DNA of 64,000 nt from Actinomadura rubteroloni (GCF_002911665.1 NZ_MTBP01000005.1:62001-126000); one strand, 5' to 3'. Shown: positions 1-8,794, counted from the first letter of the stretch. The notes: generated by a model from the sequence alone, not told the origin. Numbers and translations: made by a program.

Positions 1-2
1 GC

Positions 3-1619
3 TCAGGACCCGGGGGCCGGGTCGAGGTCCAGGTCGCCCACGCGGGGGTCGTCGCGGTCGGCGAGGTAGTCGGACCCGCGTGTGAAGTCCGTCCCGTCCG
101 GCGCCCCGACGCGCCGGAGCACGACCGTCGCGACGACCGCCACCGCCAGGTTCACGGCGAGCGCGAGCATCCCCGCGTAGACGGTGGTCGTCGTGTGCAG
201 CCCGAGATCGTCCAGCGGGTACGCGGCGCCGCCGAAGTGCTCCTTGTGCTTGGCCGGGTTCGGGATCCGGTACAGCATCCACAGGCCGGCCGCGAGCCCC
301 GCGACCCAGCCCGCGAAGAGGCCCCACCGGTGGAACCACCGCGTGAGGAGCCCGAGCCCGACCGACGGCAGGGTCTGCAGGATCAGGACGCCGCCGATGA
401 GCTGCAGGTCGATGGAGAACTGCGGGTCGAGCAGCAGGATGCACGCGACCGCGCCGACCTTGACGACCAGCGACACGATCTTGCTGACCCGCGCCTCCTC
501 CGCCGGGCTCGCGTCCGGCCGGACGAACTCGGTGTAGATGTTGCGGGTGAACAGGTTCGCCGCCGCGATCGACATGATGGCCGCCGGGACGAGCGCGCCG
601 ATCCCGATCGCCGCGAACGCCACGCCCGCGAACCAGCTCGGGAACTCCTGGTCGAACAGGACGGGCACGACCGTGTTGGTGTCGGGCGCGCCGCCGTCCG
701 ACAGCGGGACGACGCCCGCCGCGATCGCCATGAAGCCGAGCAGCGCGATGAGGCCGAGGACGAAGCTGTAGGCGGGCAGCGCCGCCATGTTCCGCTTGAT
801 CGTCCCCCGGTCGCGGCTCGCCAGCGCGCCGGTGACGCTGTGCGGGTAGAGGAACAGCGCGAGCGCCGAGCCGAGCGCGAGCATGGCGTAGTTGACCCGT
901 CCGCTGCCGCCGAGCGTGACGCCGTCGGCGGGGGCCGGGGACTTGGCGAACTTGGCCTGCGCGGCGTCGAACACGTGGCCCCAGCCGCCGAGCTTGGCGG
1001 GCAGGTACAGGACGGCCGCGATGACGACGACGTAGATCAGCGCGTCCTTCACGAACGCGATGAGGGCCGGGGCGCGCAGCCCCGACTGGTAGGTGTAGGC
1101 CGCGAGGACGGCGAACGCGATGACGAGCGGCCAGTGCCCGCCGACCTCCATCGACTTCAGCACGGCCTCGATGCCGACGAGCTGGAGCGCGATGTACGGC
1201 ATCGTCGCGACGATCCCGGTCACCGCGACGGCCAGCGCGAGCAGCGACGACCCGAACCGGGCGCGGACGAAGTCGGCCGGGGTGACGAACCCGTGGACGT
1301 GCGACACCGACCACAGCCGGATCAGCACCAGGAACACGAGCGGGTAGACGACGACCGTGTACGGGACGGCGTAGAACCCCGCCGCGCCCGCGCCGAACAC
1401 CAGCGCGGGCACCGCGACGAACGTGTACGCGGTGTAGAGGTCGCCGCCGATGAGGAACCAGGTGATCCAGCTCCCGAACGACCGGCCGCCGAGCCCCCAC
1501 TCGTCCAGCGTGTCGAGCCCGGGGCCGCGGCGCCACCGGGACGCGGCGAAGCCCAGCCCGCTGACCAGCAGGAACAGGGCGGCGGCGACGGACAGTTCGA
1601 CGATGTGCGCGTCCGACAC
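3..1619 (-). CDS. Sodium:solute symporter, monocarboxylate (MctP/MctC-like) type
   Basis: A 538-residue integral membrane protein with about 13 hydrophobic segments and the sodium:solute symporter (SSS) architecture. The block around residues 110-155 (GFVTPADFVRARFG, then a TM containing MPYIALQLVGIEAV) is typical of the monocarboxylate-permease branch that takes up lactate, pyruvate or acetate with sodium or protons; the substrate here is inference. It starts with GTG 4 nt after the stop of the upstream DUF3311 gene, so the two are translationally coupled, as in many actinobacterial mctP loci. The C-terminus ends in an acidic hydrophilic tail. The stop lies at the edge of the window, so the gene is complete but its downstream neighbour is not visible. 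Confidence 0.9.
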   Translation of the reverse strand: MSDAHIVELSVAAALFLLVSGLGFAASRWRRGPGLDTLDEWGLGGRSFGSWITWFLIGGDLYTAYTFVAVPALVFGAGAAGFYAVPYTVVVYPLVFLVLIRLWSVSHVHGFVTPADFVRARFGSSLLALAVAVTGIVATMPYIALQLVGIEAVLKSMEVGGHWPLVIAFAVLAAYTYQSGLRAPALIAFVKDALIYVVVIAAVLYLPAKLGGWGHVFDAAQAKFAKSPAPADGVTLGGSGRVNYAMLALGSALALFLYPHSVTGALASRDRGTIKRNMAALPAYSFVLGLIALLGFMAIAAGVVPLSDGGAPDTNTVVPVLFDQEFPSWFAGVAFAAIGIGALVPAAIMSIAAANLFTRNIYTEFVRPDASPAEEARVSKIVSLVVKVGAVACILLLDPQFSIDLQLIGGVLILQTLPSVGLGLLTRWFHRWGLFAGWVAGLAAGLWMLYRIPNPAKHKEHFGGAAYPLDDLGLHTTTTVYAGMLALAVNLAVAVVATVVLRRVGAPDGTDFTRGSDYLADRDDPRVGDLDLDPAPGS

Positions 1620-1623
1620 CGGC

Positions 1624-1848
1624 TCAGCCCCGCTTCCGCGTCGCGCGGTACACCGCGACGGTGCACAGGACCCCGACGGGGATGAACGCGAACTGGAGCC
1701 AGTAGAACGCGGGGACGCCGCCGAGCTCCGGGCCCTCCCGGTTGAACAGCGGTACGGCCAGCGGGAGCAGCACGGGCGGGACGAGCAGCCAGTTCCACCG
1801 GCTCCGGTCGGACCGCCGGGGCGGCTGCTCGGGTGACTGCGAGGACAT
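1624..1848 (-). CDS. DUF3311 small membrane protein, partner of the symporter
   Basis: A 74-residue protein with two predicted transmembrane helices (about residues 20-36 and 46-67), a basic N-terminus and a basic C-terminus (RATRKRG). This matches DUF3311 proteins, which are habitually encoded directly before SSS-family permeases in actinobacteria; the small MctB partner of MctC in Corynebacterium is analogous in position. The ATG is preceded by GAGGAG at a suitable distance, which decides this start over the longer upstream reading frame. It is probably a subunit or assembly factor of the symporter; its biochemical role is not established. Confidence 0.85.
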   Translation of the reverse strand: MSSQSPEQPPRRSDRSRWNWLLVPPVLLPLAVPLFNREGPELGGVPAFYWLQFAFIPVGVLCTVAVYRATRKRG

Positions 1849-2013
1849 GGGGAGCGCTCCTCGTGCGTCGGCGCGGCCCGGCGGCGGGCCGCGACTGCGG
1901 GACGGGCCGCGCGAGCGTATCCCGGACCGGGTCACGGGCCGGTCTCGGCGGCGGCACGACTCGGCCGCCAGGCAGGCCGACGGGGCCGGAACGGAGGCCC
2001 CTGGCGCGGTGAC

Positions 2014-2043
2014 TTGGCCCCGGCCCGCGCGAGCGGGTACTGT
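2014..2043 (+). promoter_or_regulatory. Putative trp promoter
   Basis: TTGGCC at 2014-2019 and TACTGT at 2038-2043 are separated by 18 nt. The expected transcription start falls at about 2050, which is the A of the leader-peptide ATG, so the leader peptide would be translated from a leaderless transcript. Confidence 0.55.
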
Positions 2044-2049
2044 CGCCCC

Positions 2050-2088
2050 ATGCGAACCGGTCATCGCCAGTGGTGGTGGCGCCGCTGA
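2050..2088 (+). CDS. trpL: trp operon leader peptide (attenuator peptide)
   Basis: A 12-codon reading frame encodes MRTGHRQWWWRR with three consecutive TGG tryptophan codons (2071-2079). A perfect 8-bp hairpin (2078-2085 with 2090-2097, loop TGAG containing part of the stop codon) starts within the last Trp codon, and a second, terminator-type hairpin follows at 2122. This is the layout of transcription attenuation: a ribosome stalled at the Trp codons when charged tRNA-Trp is scarce would prevent the terminator from forming. Trp-codon leaders of this kind are known before Streptomyces trpE. No Shine-Dalgarno precedes the ATG, consistent with leaderless initiation. Confidence 0.88.
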   Translation: MRTGHRQWWWRR

Positions 2089-2121
2089 GGCGGCGCCGGT
2101 TCTCGCACGTTCGACTTCCAG

Positions 2122-2153
2122 CGACCGCCCCGTCCGGCGGTCGTTTCGTTTTT
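2122..2153 (+). terminator. trp attenuator terminator
   Basis: An 8-bp perfect stem (CGACCGCC 2122-2129, GGCGGTCG 2136-2143, 6-nt loop) is followed by TTTCGTTTTT. It sits between the Trp-rich leader peptide and the trpE start, so it is most likely the conditional terminator. The U-tract is conspicuous in this GC-rich sequence. Confidence 0.85.
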
Positions 2154-2195
2154 CCGGCCACCGGCCGCGGGGCCTGACCACGAGGGGCCGCCACG

Positions 2196-4355
2196 GTGGA
2201 ACCCACCGACCAGCAGCCGACGATCGGCCGGTTCGTCACGGCCGGGGGGATCCGCGTCACCCGGACCGCCACCCCCGTCGACTCCGCGCGCAAGTCCGAC
2301 GTCCTGAACGGGCTCGTCGCCGCCGCGGGGGAGCGGCGCGGCGGCGTGCTGTCCTCCGGGATGGAGTACCCCGGCCGGTACAGCCGCTGGCACATGGCCT
2401 ACGTCGACCCGTGCCTGGAGATCGTCGCGCGCGGCCGGGAGCTCACCGTCACGGCCCTCAACGCGCGCGGCGAGGTGCTCGTCCCGTCCGTCGCCGCCGC
2501 GCTCGCGCCGACCGGGGAGCCGCGCGGGACCGACGCCCGGCGCACGGCGGTGTTCGTGCCCGAGTCGGCGGAGTTCTTCACCGAGGAGGAGCGCAGCCGC
2601 CGCCCGACCGTCTTCACCGCGCTGCGCGCCGTCGTGGACCTGTTCCGCTGCGACGACCCGCACCTCGGCCTCTACGGCGCGTTCGGCTACGACCTGTCGC
2701 TCCAGTTCGAGCCGCTGCGCACCCGGCTGGAGCGGCCCGACGACCAGCGCGACCTCGTCCTGCACCTCGCCGACGAGATGGTCGTCGTGGACCGCAAGCG
2801 CGAGACGTCGCACCGCATGGCCTACGAGTTCGCCACCGCCGACGGCGGCGACACCACGGGCCTGCCGCGCGCGACCGAGCCCGTCCCGGTCCGGGCGCCC
2901 GCGCCGCTGCCGCCGCAGCCCGTCCCGGGCGTGTACGCGCAGATGGTCCGGGACGCGCGGGACAAGTTCGTCCGCGGCGACCTGTTCGAGGTGACGCCCG
3001 GCCACGCGATGCACGCCCGCTGCGCCTCGCCGACGGCGTTCTTCGAGCGGCTGCGCGAGTCCAACCCGGCGCCGTACGAGTTCCTGTTCAACCTCGGCGA
3101 CGGCGAGTTCCTCGTGGGCGCGTCGCCGGAGATGTTCGTCCGGGTGTCCGGCGACCGCGTCGAGACCTGCCCGATCGCCGGGACGATCCGGCGCGGCGCC
3201 GACGCGCTGGAGGACGCCGAGCAGATCCGCGCGATCCTGTCGTCGGCCAAGGACGAGTCCGAGCTGACCATGTGCACCGACGTGGACCGCAACGACAAGT
3301 CCCGGGTCTGCGTGCCCGGCAGCGTCCGCGTCCTCGGCCGCCGCCAGATCGAGCTGTACTCGCGGCTCATCCACACCGTCGACCACATCGAGGGGCGGCT
3401 GCGGCCCGGCTTCGACGCGTTCGACGCGTTCCTCACGCACATGTGGGCCGTGACCGTCACCGGCGCGCCGAAGACGTGGGCGATGCAGTTCATCGAAGAC
3501 CACGAGGACGCGCCGCGCCGCTGGTACGGGGGAGCGGTCGGCTGCGTCGGCTTCGACGGGTCGATGAACACGGGCCTGACGCTGCGGACCGCGCAGATCC
3601 GCGACGGCGTCGCGACCGTGCGGGCGGGCGCGACCCTGCTCTACGACTCCGTCCCCGAGGAGGAGGAGCGCGAGACGCACCTGAAGGCGAGCGCGCTGCT
3701 CCGGGCCCTCGCCGACGCGGCGGGCGAGGCCGGGCCCGCGCCGGAGGCCGAGCCCGAGCGGGCCGGCGCCGGGACGAAGGTGCTGCTGGTCGACCACGAG
3801 GACTCGTTCGTCAACACGCTCGCCGACTACTTCCGCCAGCACGGCGCGGACGTGGTGACGCTCCGGCACGGCTTCCCGACGCGGATGCTGGACGAGCACG
3901 CCCCCGACCTCGTCGTGCTGTCGCCCGGTCCGGGCCGTCCGGCGGACTTCGCGATGGACGCCCTGCTCGGCGAGCTGGACGCGCGCGGCCTGCCGGTGTT
4001 CGGCGTCTGCCTCGGCCTCCAGGCGATGGTCGAGCACGCGGGCGGGACGCTCGCCCTGCTGCCCGAGCCCGCGCACGGCAAGCCCGGCGAGGTGAAGGTC
4101 ACCGGCGGCGCGCTGTTCGCGGGCCTGCCCGACCAGTTCACCGCCGCCCGCTACCACTCGCTGCACGCCACGCCCGACCGGGTGCGCGGCTTCGAGGTGA
4201 CCGCGCTGACCGGCGACGTCGTCATGGCGATCGAGGACCCCGCGCGGCGGCGGTGGGCGGTGCAGTTCCACCCCGAGTCGATCCTGACGGCGGCGGGCTC
4301 GGCCGGGCACACGATCGTCGGGAACGTCCTGCGGCTCGCGGCGCGCAAAACCTGA
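2196..4355 (+). CDS. trpE: Anthranilate synthase, fused components I and II (TrpE-TrpG)
   Basis: A 719-residue fusion. Residues about 1-510 form the chorismate-binding aminase domain (for example FEVTPGHAMHARC, the IAGTIRRGAD block and DVDRNDKSRVC). Residues 528-719 form a class I glutamine amidotransferase starting KVLLVDHEDSFVNTL, with nucleophile Cys605 in GVCLGLQ and catalytic His692/Glu694 in HPES. The enzyme converts chorismate and glutamine to anthranilate, the first step of tryptophan synthesis. Single-chain TrpE(G) occurs in Streptomyces and relatives; phenazine PhzE is the main alternative, but the Trp-codon leader and absence of phenazine genes argue for tryptophan. The GTG at 2196 follows the attenuator. 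No other trp gene is nearby. Confidence 0.95.
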   Translation: MEPTDQQPTIGRFVTAGGIRVTRTATPVDSARKSDVLNGLVAAAGERRGGVLSSGMEYPGRYSRWHMAYVDPCLEIVARGRELTVTALNARGEVLVPSVAAALAPTGEPRGTDARRTAVFVPESAEFFTEEERSRRPTVFTALRAVVDLFRCDDPHLGLYGAFGYDLSLQFEPLRTRLERPDDQRDLVLHLADEMVVVDRKRETSHRMAYEFATADGGDTTGLPRATEPVPVRAPAPLPPQPVPGVYAQMVRDARDKFVRGDLFEVTPGHAMHARCASPTAFFERLRESNPAPYEFLFNLGDGEFLVGASPEMFVRVSGDRVETCPIAGTIRRGADALEDAEQIRAILSSAKDESELTMCTDVDRNDKSRVCVPGSVRVLGRRQIELYSRLIHTVDHIEGRLRPGFDAFDAFLTHMWAVTVTGAPKTWAMQFIEDHEDAPRRWYGGAVGCVGFDGSMNTGLTLRTAQIRDGVATVRAGATLLYDSVPEEEERETHLKASALLRALADAAGEAGPAPEAEPERAGAGTKVLLVDHEDSFVNTLADYFRQHGADVVTLRHGFPTRMLDEHAPDLVVLSPGPGRPADFAMDALLGELDARGLPVFGVCLGLQAMVEHAGGTLALLPEPAHGKPGEVKVTGGALFAGLPDQFTAARYHSLHATPDRVRGFEVTALTGDVVMAIEDPARRRWAVQFHPESILTAAGSAGHTIVGNVLRLAARKT

Positions 4356-4391
4356 CGTCGGCTGTCATGTTTCCCGGGCAGGATCGGGAGC

Positions 4392-5306
4392 ATGGAAGCG
4401 AACGCACCGAAGATCTGCCTGGTCGCGGGCGCGACGCGCGGCGCGGGCCGGGGCATCGCCGTGGCGCTGGGCGCGGCCGGGCACGTCGTGTACGTCACCG
4501 GCCGCACCACCCGCGCGGCGCGGTCGGAGATGGACCGGCCCGAGACGATCGAGGACACGGCCGATCTGGTCACGGCGGCGGGCGGCACCGGCGTGGCCGT
4601 CCCCGCCGACCACCTCGACCCCGCCGCCGTGACGGCCGTGGTCGACCGGATCCGCGCCGGCCACGGGCGCCTGGACGTCCTCGTCAACGACATCTGGGGC
4701 GGCGACCACCTCGCCGCGTTCGGGAAGCCGCTGTGGGAGCAGCCGCTCGACGCGGGGCTGCGGATGCTGCGCCTCGCGGTCGAGACGCACATCGTCACCA
4801 GCCACCGCGCGCTGCCGCTGCTGCTGGAGAACCCCGGCGGGCTCGTCGTGGAGATCACCGACGGGACGGCCGAGTTCAACGCCGAGTACCGCGCCGACGT
4901 CGGCCTGTTCTACGACCTGGCCAAGTGGTCGGTCATCCGGCTGGCGGCGGCGCAGGCCGCCGAGATCGGCCCGCGCGGCGGCACGGCGGTCGCGCTCAGC
5001 CCCGGCTTCCTGCGGTCGGAGGCGATGCTGGAGCGGTTCGGGGTCACCGAGGAGAACTGGCGCGACGGCGTCGCCGAGGACCCGCACTTCGCGATCTCCG
5101 AGACGCCCGCGTTCGTCGGCCGGGCCGTCGCCGCGCTCGCCGGGGACCCCGGCCGGGCGCGCTGGAACGGACGGTCGTTGTCGTCGGGGGAGCTGGCCCG
5201 CGCGTACGGGTTCACCGACCTGGACGGCAGCCGTCCCGACGCGTTCCGCTACATCACCGAGATCGCGCTCGCGGGCCGGCCCGCCGACGTCACCGGCTAC
5301 CGGTAG
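4392..5306 (+). CDS. SDR family oxidoreductase (DHRS1-like)
   Basis: A 304-residue Rossmann-fold short-chain dehydrogenase. The nucleotide-binding motif GATRGAGRG is at residues 13-21, NDIWGGD replaces the usual NNAG, and the catalytic Tyr174-xxx-Lys178 pair (YDLAK) is present. The NDIWGG signature and overall length resemble DHRS1-type SDRs; the substrate is unknown. It begins 36 nt after trpE(G) but belongs to no known tryptophan step, so read-through from trp is possible but not evidence of function. Its 3' end overlaps the convergent WYL regulator gene by 10 nt. Confidence 0.85.
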   Translation: MEANAPKICLVAGATRGAGRGIAVALGAAGHVVYVTGRTTRAARSEMDRPETIEDTADLVTAAGGTGVAVPADHLDPAAVTAVVDRIRAGHGRLDVLVNDIWGGDHLAAFGKPLWEQPLDAGLRMLRLAVETHIVTSHRALPLLLENPGGLVVEITDGTAEFNAEYRADVGLFYDLAKWSVIRLAAAQAAEIGPRGGTAVALSPGFLRSEAMLERFGVTEENWRDGVAEDPHFAISETPAFVGRAVAALAGDPGRARWNGRSLSSGELARAYGFTDLDGSRPDAFRYITEIALAGRPADVTGYR

Positions 5307-6265
5307 AGCGCCGCGAGCCGCGCGCCCTCCTCCGCCAGGCGGGCGCGCAGGCCCGCCGGCTCCAGCACCTCGGCGTCGGCGCCGAGCCGCAGCAGCTCGA
5401 AGTAGGCGACGTCCTCGGACTCGACCGGGAGCGTCGCCGTCACCCAGCCGCGCGCGTCCGGCTCCCCGGCGGACTCGGCCGCCCGCCGCGCCGCGTAGCC
5501 GTCCACGGCGTGCCGCAGGCCGCGCAGCCCCGCCGGGCTCAGCCGCACGACGACCTCCGCGCGGAACATCGACCGCAGGAAGCCGTCGGCCTGGCCCGTC
5601 CAGAACGCGGCGAGGTCGAAGCGGCCGTCGCGGTCGAACGCCGCGCCCGTCGCCCGGACGGCCGTCACCCGGTCCGCGCGGTAGGTGCGGTGCTGCCCGT
5701 TCACCGCCGCGACCAGGTACCAGACGCCGTTCTTCAGGACCAGCCCGTACGGGTCGGCCGTCCGCTCGACCTCCGCGCCGGACGGGCGCCGGTAGCGCAG
5801 CTCGACGACCGCGTCGTCCCAGACCGCGCGCGCCAGCTCCGGCAGCAGGGCGGGCGGGGCGTGCGCGGTGTGCCAGCCGGGCGCGTCCAGATGGAACCGC
5901 TGCCCGGCGCGGGCGGGCGCGTCCCGCAGGGCCGCCGGCAGCGCCGCGACGACCTTCAGCTCGGCGGCGGCCACCGCGTCGGCGAGGCCCATCTCGGCGG
6001 CCGGGCCGGGCAGTCCCGCGAGGAACAGCGCCTCGGCCTCGGCGCGGCTGAGCCCGGTGAGCCGCGTCCGGTACCCGCCGACGAGCCGGAACCCGCCGTG
6101 CCGCCCCCGGTCGGCGTACACCGGGACGCCCGCCGCCGACAGCGCCTCGACGTCGCGGTGGATCGTCCGCTCCGACACCTCCAGCTCGGCGGCCAGCTCG
6201 GCGGCGGTCATCGCCTCCCGCGACTGGAGCAGCAGCACGAGCGAGATCAGCCGCGCCGCGCGCAC
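5297..6265 (-). CDS. WYL-domain transcriptional regulator
   Basis: A 322-residue regulator. An N-terminal DeoR/HTH_11-type winged helix (residues 1-60, with TAAELAAELEVSERTIHRDVEAL and GRHGGFRL) is followed by a WYL domain whose signature VWYLVA is at 181-186, then a C-terminal WCX-like region. WYL regulators respond to nucleic-acid-like or small-molecule ligands in several families; the ligand here is unknown. The GTG start lies 4 nt beyond the stop of thyX, so it is translationally coupled to thyX. That coupling makes a DNA-damage or nucleotide-pool role attractive, but this is inference. Confidence 0.88.
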   Translation of the reverse strand: MRAARLISLVLLLQSREAMTAAELAAELEVSERTIHRDVEALSAAGVPVYADRGRHGGFRLVGGYRTRLTGLSRAEAEALFLAGLPGPAAEMGLADAVAAAELKVVAALPAALRDAPARAGQRFHLDAPGWHTAHAPPALLPELARAVWDDAVVELRYRRPSGAEVERTADPYGLVLKNGVWYLVAAVNGQHRTYRADRVTAVRATGAAFDRDGRFDLAAFWTGQADGFLRSMFRAEVVVRLSPAGLRGLRHAVDGYAARRAAESAGEPDARGWVTATLPVESEDVAYFELLRLGADAEVLEPAGLRARLAEEGARLAALYR

Positions 6266-6269
6266 GGGC

Positions 6270-7067
6270 TCAGACCTTGCGCCAGCGCGGGATCCAGGCG
6301 CCGTCCTCGACCTCGTAGTCGCCGAACAGCGCGGGCGCCTCGGCGCGGACGACCTCGCCGACCTTCCCGAACAGCAGCCGGATCTCCTCCTCGGCGCCCT
6401 CGGCCGTGCGCGCCTCGATCGTGTGGCGCAGCGTGCGGACGTTCGCCGTCCAGACCAGGCCGGTGCCGACGCCCTCGGGGGCGAACCGCCGCATGAACGA
6501 CGTCCGGTGCTTCTTCTCCTTGAACGGGACGCCGTCGTCGTCCAGCCCGAAGTGCCCGGCCATCCAGAGCTGGAACTCCTCCATCTGCTCCAGCAGGGCG
6601 GTGGCGCGCTCCATCAGTTCCTTGTCGTCGCGCGCCCACTCGGGGAACCAGAACGGGATGTCCTGGAGCCGGACGAACCGCATCGACTCCTGCGAGATCG
6701 CCGTCCCCGGACGGTGCCGGACGAGTTCGTGCGTGAGCACCCGGCTGACGTTGTGCAGGACGAAGCTGAAGCTCACGTGCTCCAGTACCGAGCCGTGCAT
6801 GCTGCGCAGGATGTTCTGGAGGTACTCGTCCTGGTCGGTCCGGACGCGGACGACGTTCGGGTTCAGCCCCGGCTCCCACGACCGGTAGCAGAGCCGCCCG
6901 GCGAACTCGGCGAGGTTCTGCGGGTCGTTCAGGCCGGCGTCGAGGTCGCCGCGGTCCAGGCGCTCCAGCCAGCTCTCCCCGCCGACGTCGCGCAGATACC
7001 GGGCGACCTCCGCGTAGTCGAGTTCCGGCTTGGCCACGAGGAAGACCTCGGGTTCCACGCTCTTCAC
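6270..7067 (-). CDS. thyX: FAD-dependent thymidylate synthase, divergent ThyX
   Basis: A 265-residue protein with the ThyX fold. It carries the flavin/dUMP motif as RHRPGTAISQESMRF (residues 117-131); the family pattern is RHR followed by seven residues and Ser, whereas here eight residues separate RHR from Ser128. GSVLEHVSFSF (92-102) and TANVRTLRHTIEAR also fit ThyX. The enzyme makes dTMP from dUMP using methylene-tetrahydrofolate, FAD and NADPH. The GTG at 7067 has GGGAG just upstream and is preferred to longer in-frame starts. The usual actinobacterial thyX lies beside dapA/dapB, so this may be an extra paralogue. It is co-directional with, and nearly abuts, the WYL gene. Confidence 0.88.
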   Translation of the reverse strand: MKSVEPEVFLVAKPELDYAEVARYLRDVGGESWLERLDRGDLDAGLNDPQNLAEFAGRLCYRSWEPGLNPNVVRVRTDQDEYLQNILRSMHGSVLEHVSFSFVLHNVSRVLTHELVRHRPGTAISQESMRFVRLQDIPFWFPEWARDDKELMERATALLEQMEEFQLWMAGHFGLDDDGVPFKEKKHRTSFMRRFAPEGVGTGLVWTANVRTLRHTIEARTAEGAEEEIRLLFGKVGEVVRAEAPALFGDYEVEDGAWIPRWRKV

Positions 7068-7173
7068 TGCACTCCCATCCGTCGTCCGACCCGTCAAGGT
7101 TGCCAGGTCGCGGGCCTGCCCGCGACCGCGGGGCCCTGGCCGAGACGTCGCGGATGCGCCAGAGTGTGGCGGC

Positions 7174-7896
7174 ATGACTGACATCAGCGTTGCCGTCGAC
7201 GGCGTCGAGCGGTCCGCGTACCTGGCCGTCCCCGAGGGGGAGGGGCCGTGGCCCGCCGTCGTCGTGATCTTCGAGCTGGTCGGCGCGAACGCGGACATGC
7301 GCGCGCAGGCCGACCGGCTCGCGGCGAACGGGTACCTGGCGCTGCTGCCCGACCTCTACGACGGCAAACCGTGGATCCGGTGCGTCAGCCGGGCGATGCG
7401 CGAGTTCCGGGCGGGCAGGGGGCCGAGCTTCGCGTTCCTGGAGGCGTCCCGCGCGTGGCTGGCGGCGCGCGCGGACTGCACCGGCCGCGTCGGCGTCGCG
7501 GGGTTCTGCCTGGGCGGCGGGTTCGCGCTGCTGGCGGCGGCGGGCGGCGGGTTCGACGCGGCGGCCGTGAACTACGGGCTGCTGCCCAACGATCTGGAGG
7601 AGGCGCTGTCGGGCGCGTGCCCGGTCGTCGCGAACTACGGCGGACGGGACCGGCTGCTGAAGGGCGCGGCGGCGAAGCTGGACCGGACGCTCACGGTCCT
7701 CGGCGTCGACCACGACGTGAAGGAGTACCCCGACGCGGGCCACAGCTTCCTCACCGAGACGCCGGTGCCCGTGGCGGCGGTGCCGCTCATGCGGGTGACG
7801 CTCGGCGTCGGGATCGGCCGCGAGTTCGGCCCGGAGGCGTGGGAGCGCATCTTCGCGTTCTTCGGCGCCCACCTCGCCAACGGATCTACAACGTAA
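7174..7896 (+). CDS. Dienelactone hydrolase family protein
   Basis: A 240-residue alpha/beta hydrolase with the dienelactone-hydrolase triad: nucleophile Cys112 in GFCLGG, Asp159 in GGRD and His190 in AGHSF, plus the oxyanion-side Glu34 in IFELVG. Classical members open dienelactones in chlorocatechol degradation, but the family is broad and no aromatic catabolic genes adjoin it, so the substrate is open. It is divergent from thyX. The ATG is chosen because homologous N-termini begin close to the first beta strand (ISVAVDG) and the longer frame has no family sequence. Confidence 0.85.
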   Translation: MTDISVAVDGVERSAYLAVPEGEGPWPAVVVIFELVGANADMRAQADRLAANGYLALLPDLYDGKPWIRCVSRAMREFRAGRGPSFAFLEASRAWLAARADCTGRVGVAGFCLGGGFALLAAAGGGFDAAAVNYGLLPNDLEEALSGACPVVANYGGRDRLLKGAAAKLDRTLTVLGVDHDVKEYPDAGHSFLTETPVPVAAVPLMRVTLGVGIGREFGPEAWERIFAFFGAHLANGSTT

Positions 7897-7962
7897 AGGC
7901 GGCGGGCGCATGACCTCCGGCGTCATGGCCGCGGTGATCCGCACGTCGTTACCGTGGGGCGC

Positions 7963-8778
7963 GTGACCACGATGACGACCGCGCTCGCCGACGTCCGACC
8001 GATCGGCGAGCACCTGCGCGCGTGGCGGCAGCGCCGCCGGATGAGCCAGCTCGAACTCGCCTCCGAGGCCGACGTGTCGACCCGGCACCTCAGCTTCGTG
8101 GAGACCGGACGGTCCGCGCCGAGCCGCGAGATGGTGCTGCGCCTCGCCGAGCACCTGGACGTCCCGCTGCGCGACCGCAACCTCATGCTCGTCGCCGCCG
8201 GGTACGCGCCCGTCTACGCCGAGACGCCGATCCGGGAGCCCCGGATGGACGCGGTGCGCGCGGCGCTGCGCCAGGTCCTGGACGGCCACGAGCCCTACCC
8301 GGCCGTCGTGGTGGACCGGTTCTGGAACCTCGTGGAGTCCAACGCCGCCGCCGGGCTGTTCCTGGAGGGCACGCCGCCGCACCTGCTGGCGCCGCCGGTG
8401 AACGTCCTGCGGCTCAGCCTCCACCCCGACGGCATGGCGCGGCACATCGCGAACCTGCCCGAGTGGCGCGCGCACATGGTCGGGCGGCTGCGGCGGCACG
8501 TCGCGCTGACCGGCGACGCGTCGCTCACCGCCCTGTACCGGGAGATGCGCGACTACCCGGACGCGGGGCCGGTCGGCGACGCGTTCCCGCCGCCGTCCGG
8601 AGACGAGGTCCTGGTCCCGCTGCGGCTCCGCGCGGAGGGCCGCGAGCTGGCGTTCTTCAGCACGATCGCGACGTTCGGCAGCCCGCTGGACATCACGGTC
8701 GCCGAGCTGGCGATCGAGTCGTTCTACCCGGCGGACCCGGCGACGGCCGCGTACCTGCGCGAGCGCGCGGACCGCTGA
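7963..8778 (+). CDS. XRE-family regulator with MmyB-like ligand domain
   Basis: A 271-residue protein. An N-terminal Cro/CI helix-turn-helix (about residues 12-68, QLELASEADVSTRHLSFVETGRSAPSRE) is followed by a MmyB-like PAS-fold ligand domain (PYPAVVVDRFWNLVESNAAA and later FSTIATFGSPLDITVAELAIESFYP). MmyB-type regulators control antibiotic or fatty-acid-related genes in actinomycetes. TACCGT at 7950-7955 lies 7 nt before this GTG, so a leaderless start at 7963 is preferred over GTG 7954 and ATG 7972. The target genes are unknown; the dienelactone hydrolase upstream on the same strand is one candidate. Confidence 0.85.
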   Translation: MTTMTTALADVRPIGEHLRAWRQRRRMSQLELASEADVSTRHLSFVETGRSAPSREMVLRLAEHLDVPLRDRNLMLVAAGYAPVYAETPIREPRMDAVRAALRQVLDGHEPYPAVVVDRFWNLVESNAAAGLFLEGTPPHLLAPPVNVLRLSLHPDGMARHIANLPEWRAHMVGRLRRHVALTGDASLTALYREMRDYPDAGPVGDAFPPPSGDEVLVPLRLRAEGRELAFFSTIATFGSPLDITVAELAIESFYPADPATAAYLRERADR

Positions 8779-8794
8779 CCGCGCGGGAACGGGA

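Noticed and set aside
2196..4355. Phenazine-type PhzE
   Set aside because: The fused architecture is shared, but the Trp-codon attenuator and lack of phz genes favour anthranilate synthase for tryptophan.
1742..6496. 1584-codon plus-strand open frame
   Set aside because: It is Arg/Pro/Gly-rich without any family sequence and overlaps trpE(G), the SDR and the WYL gene in other frames; such frames arise from the GC bias.
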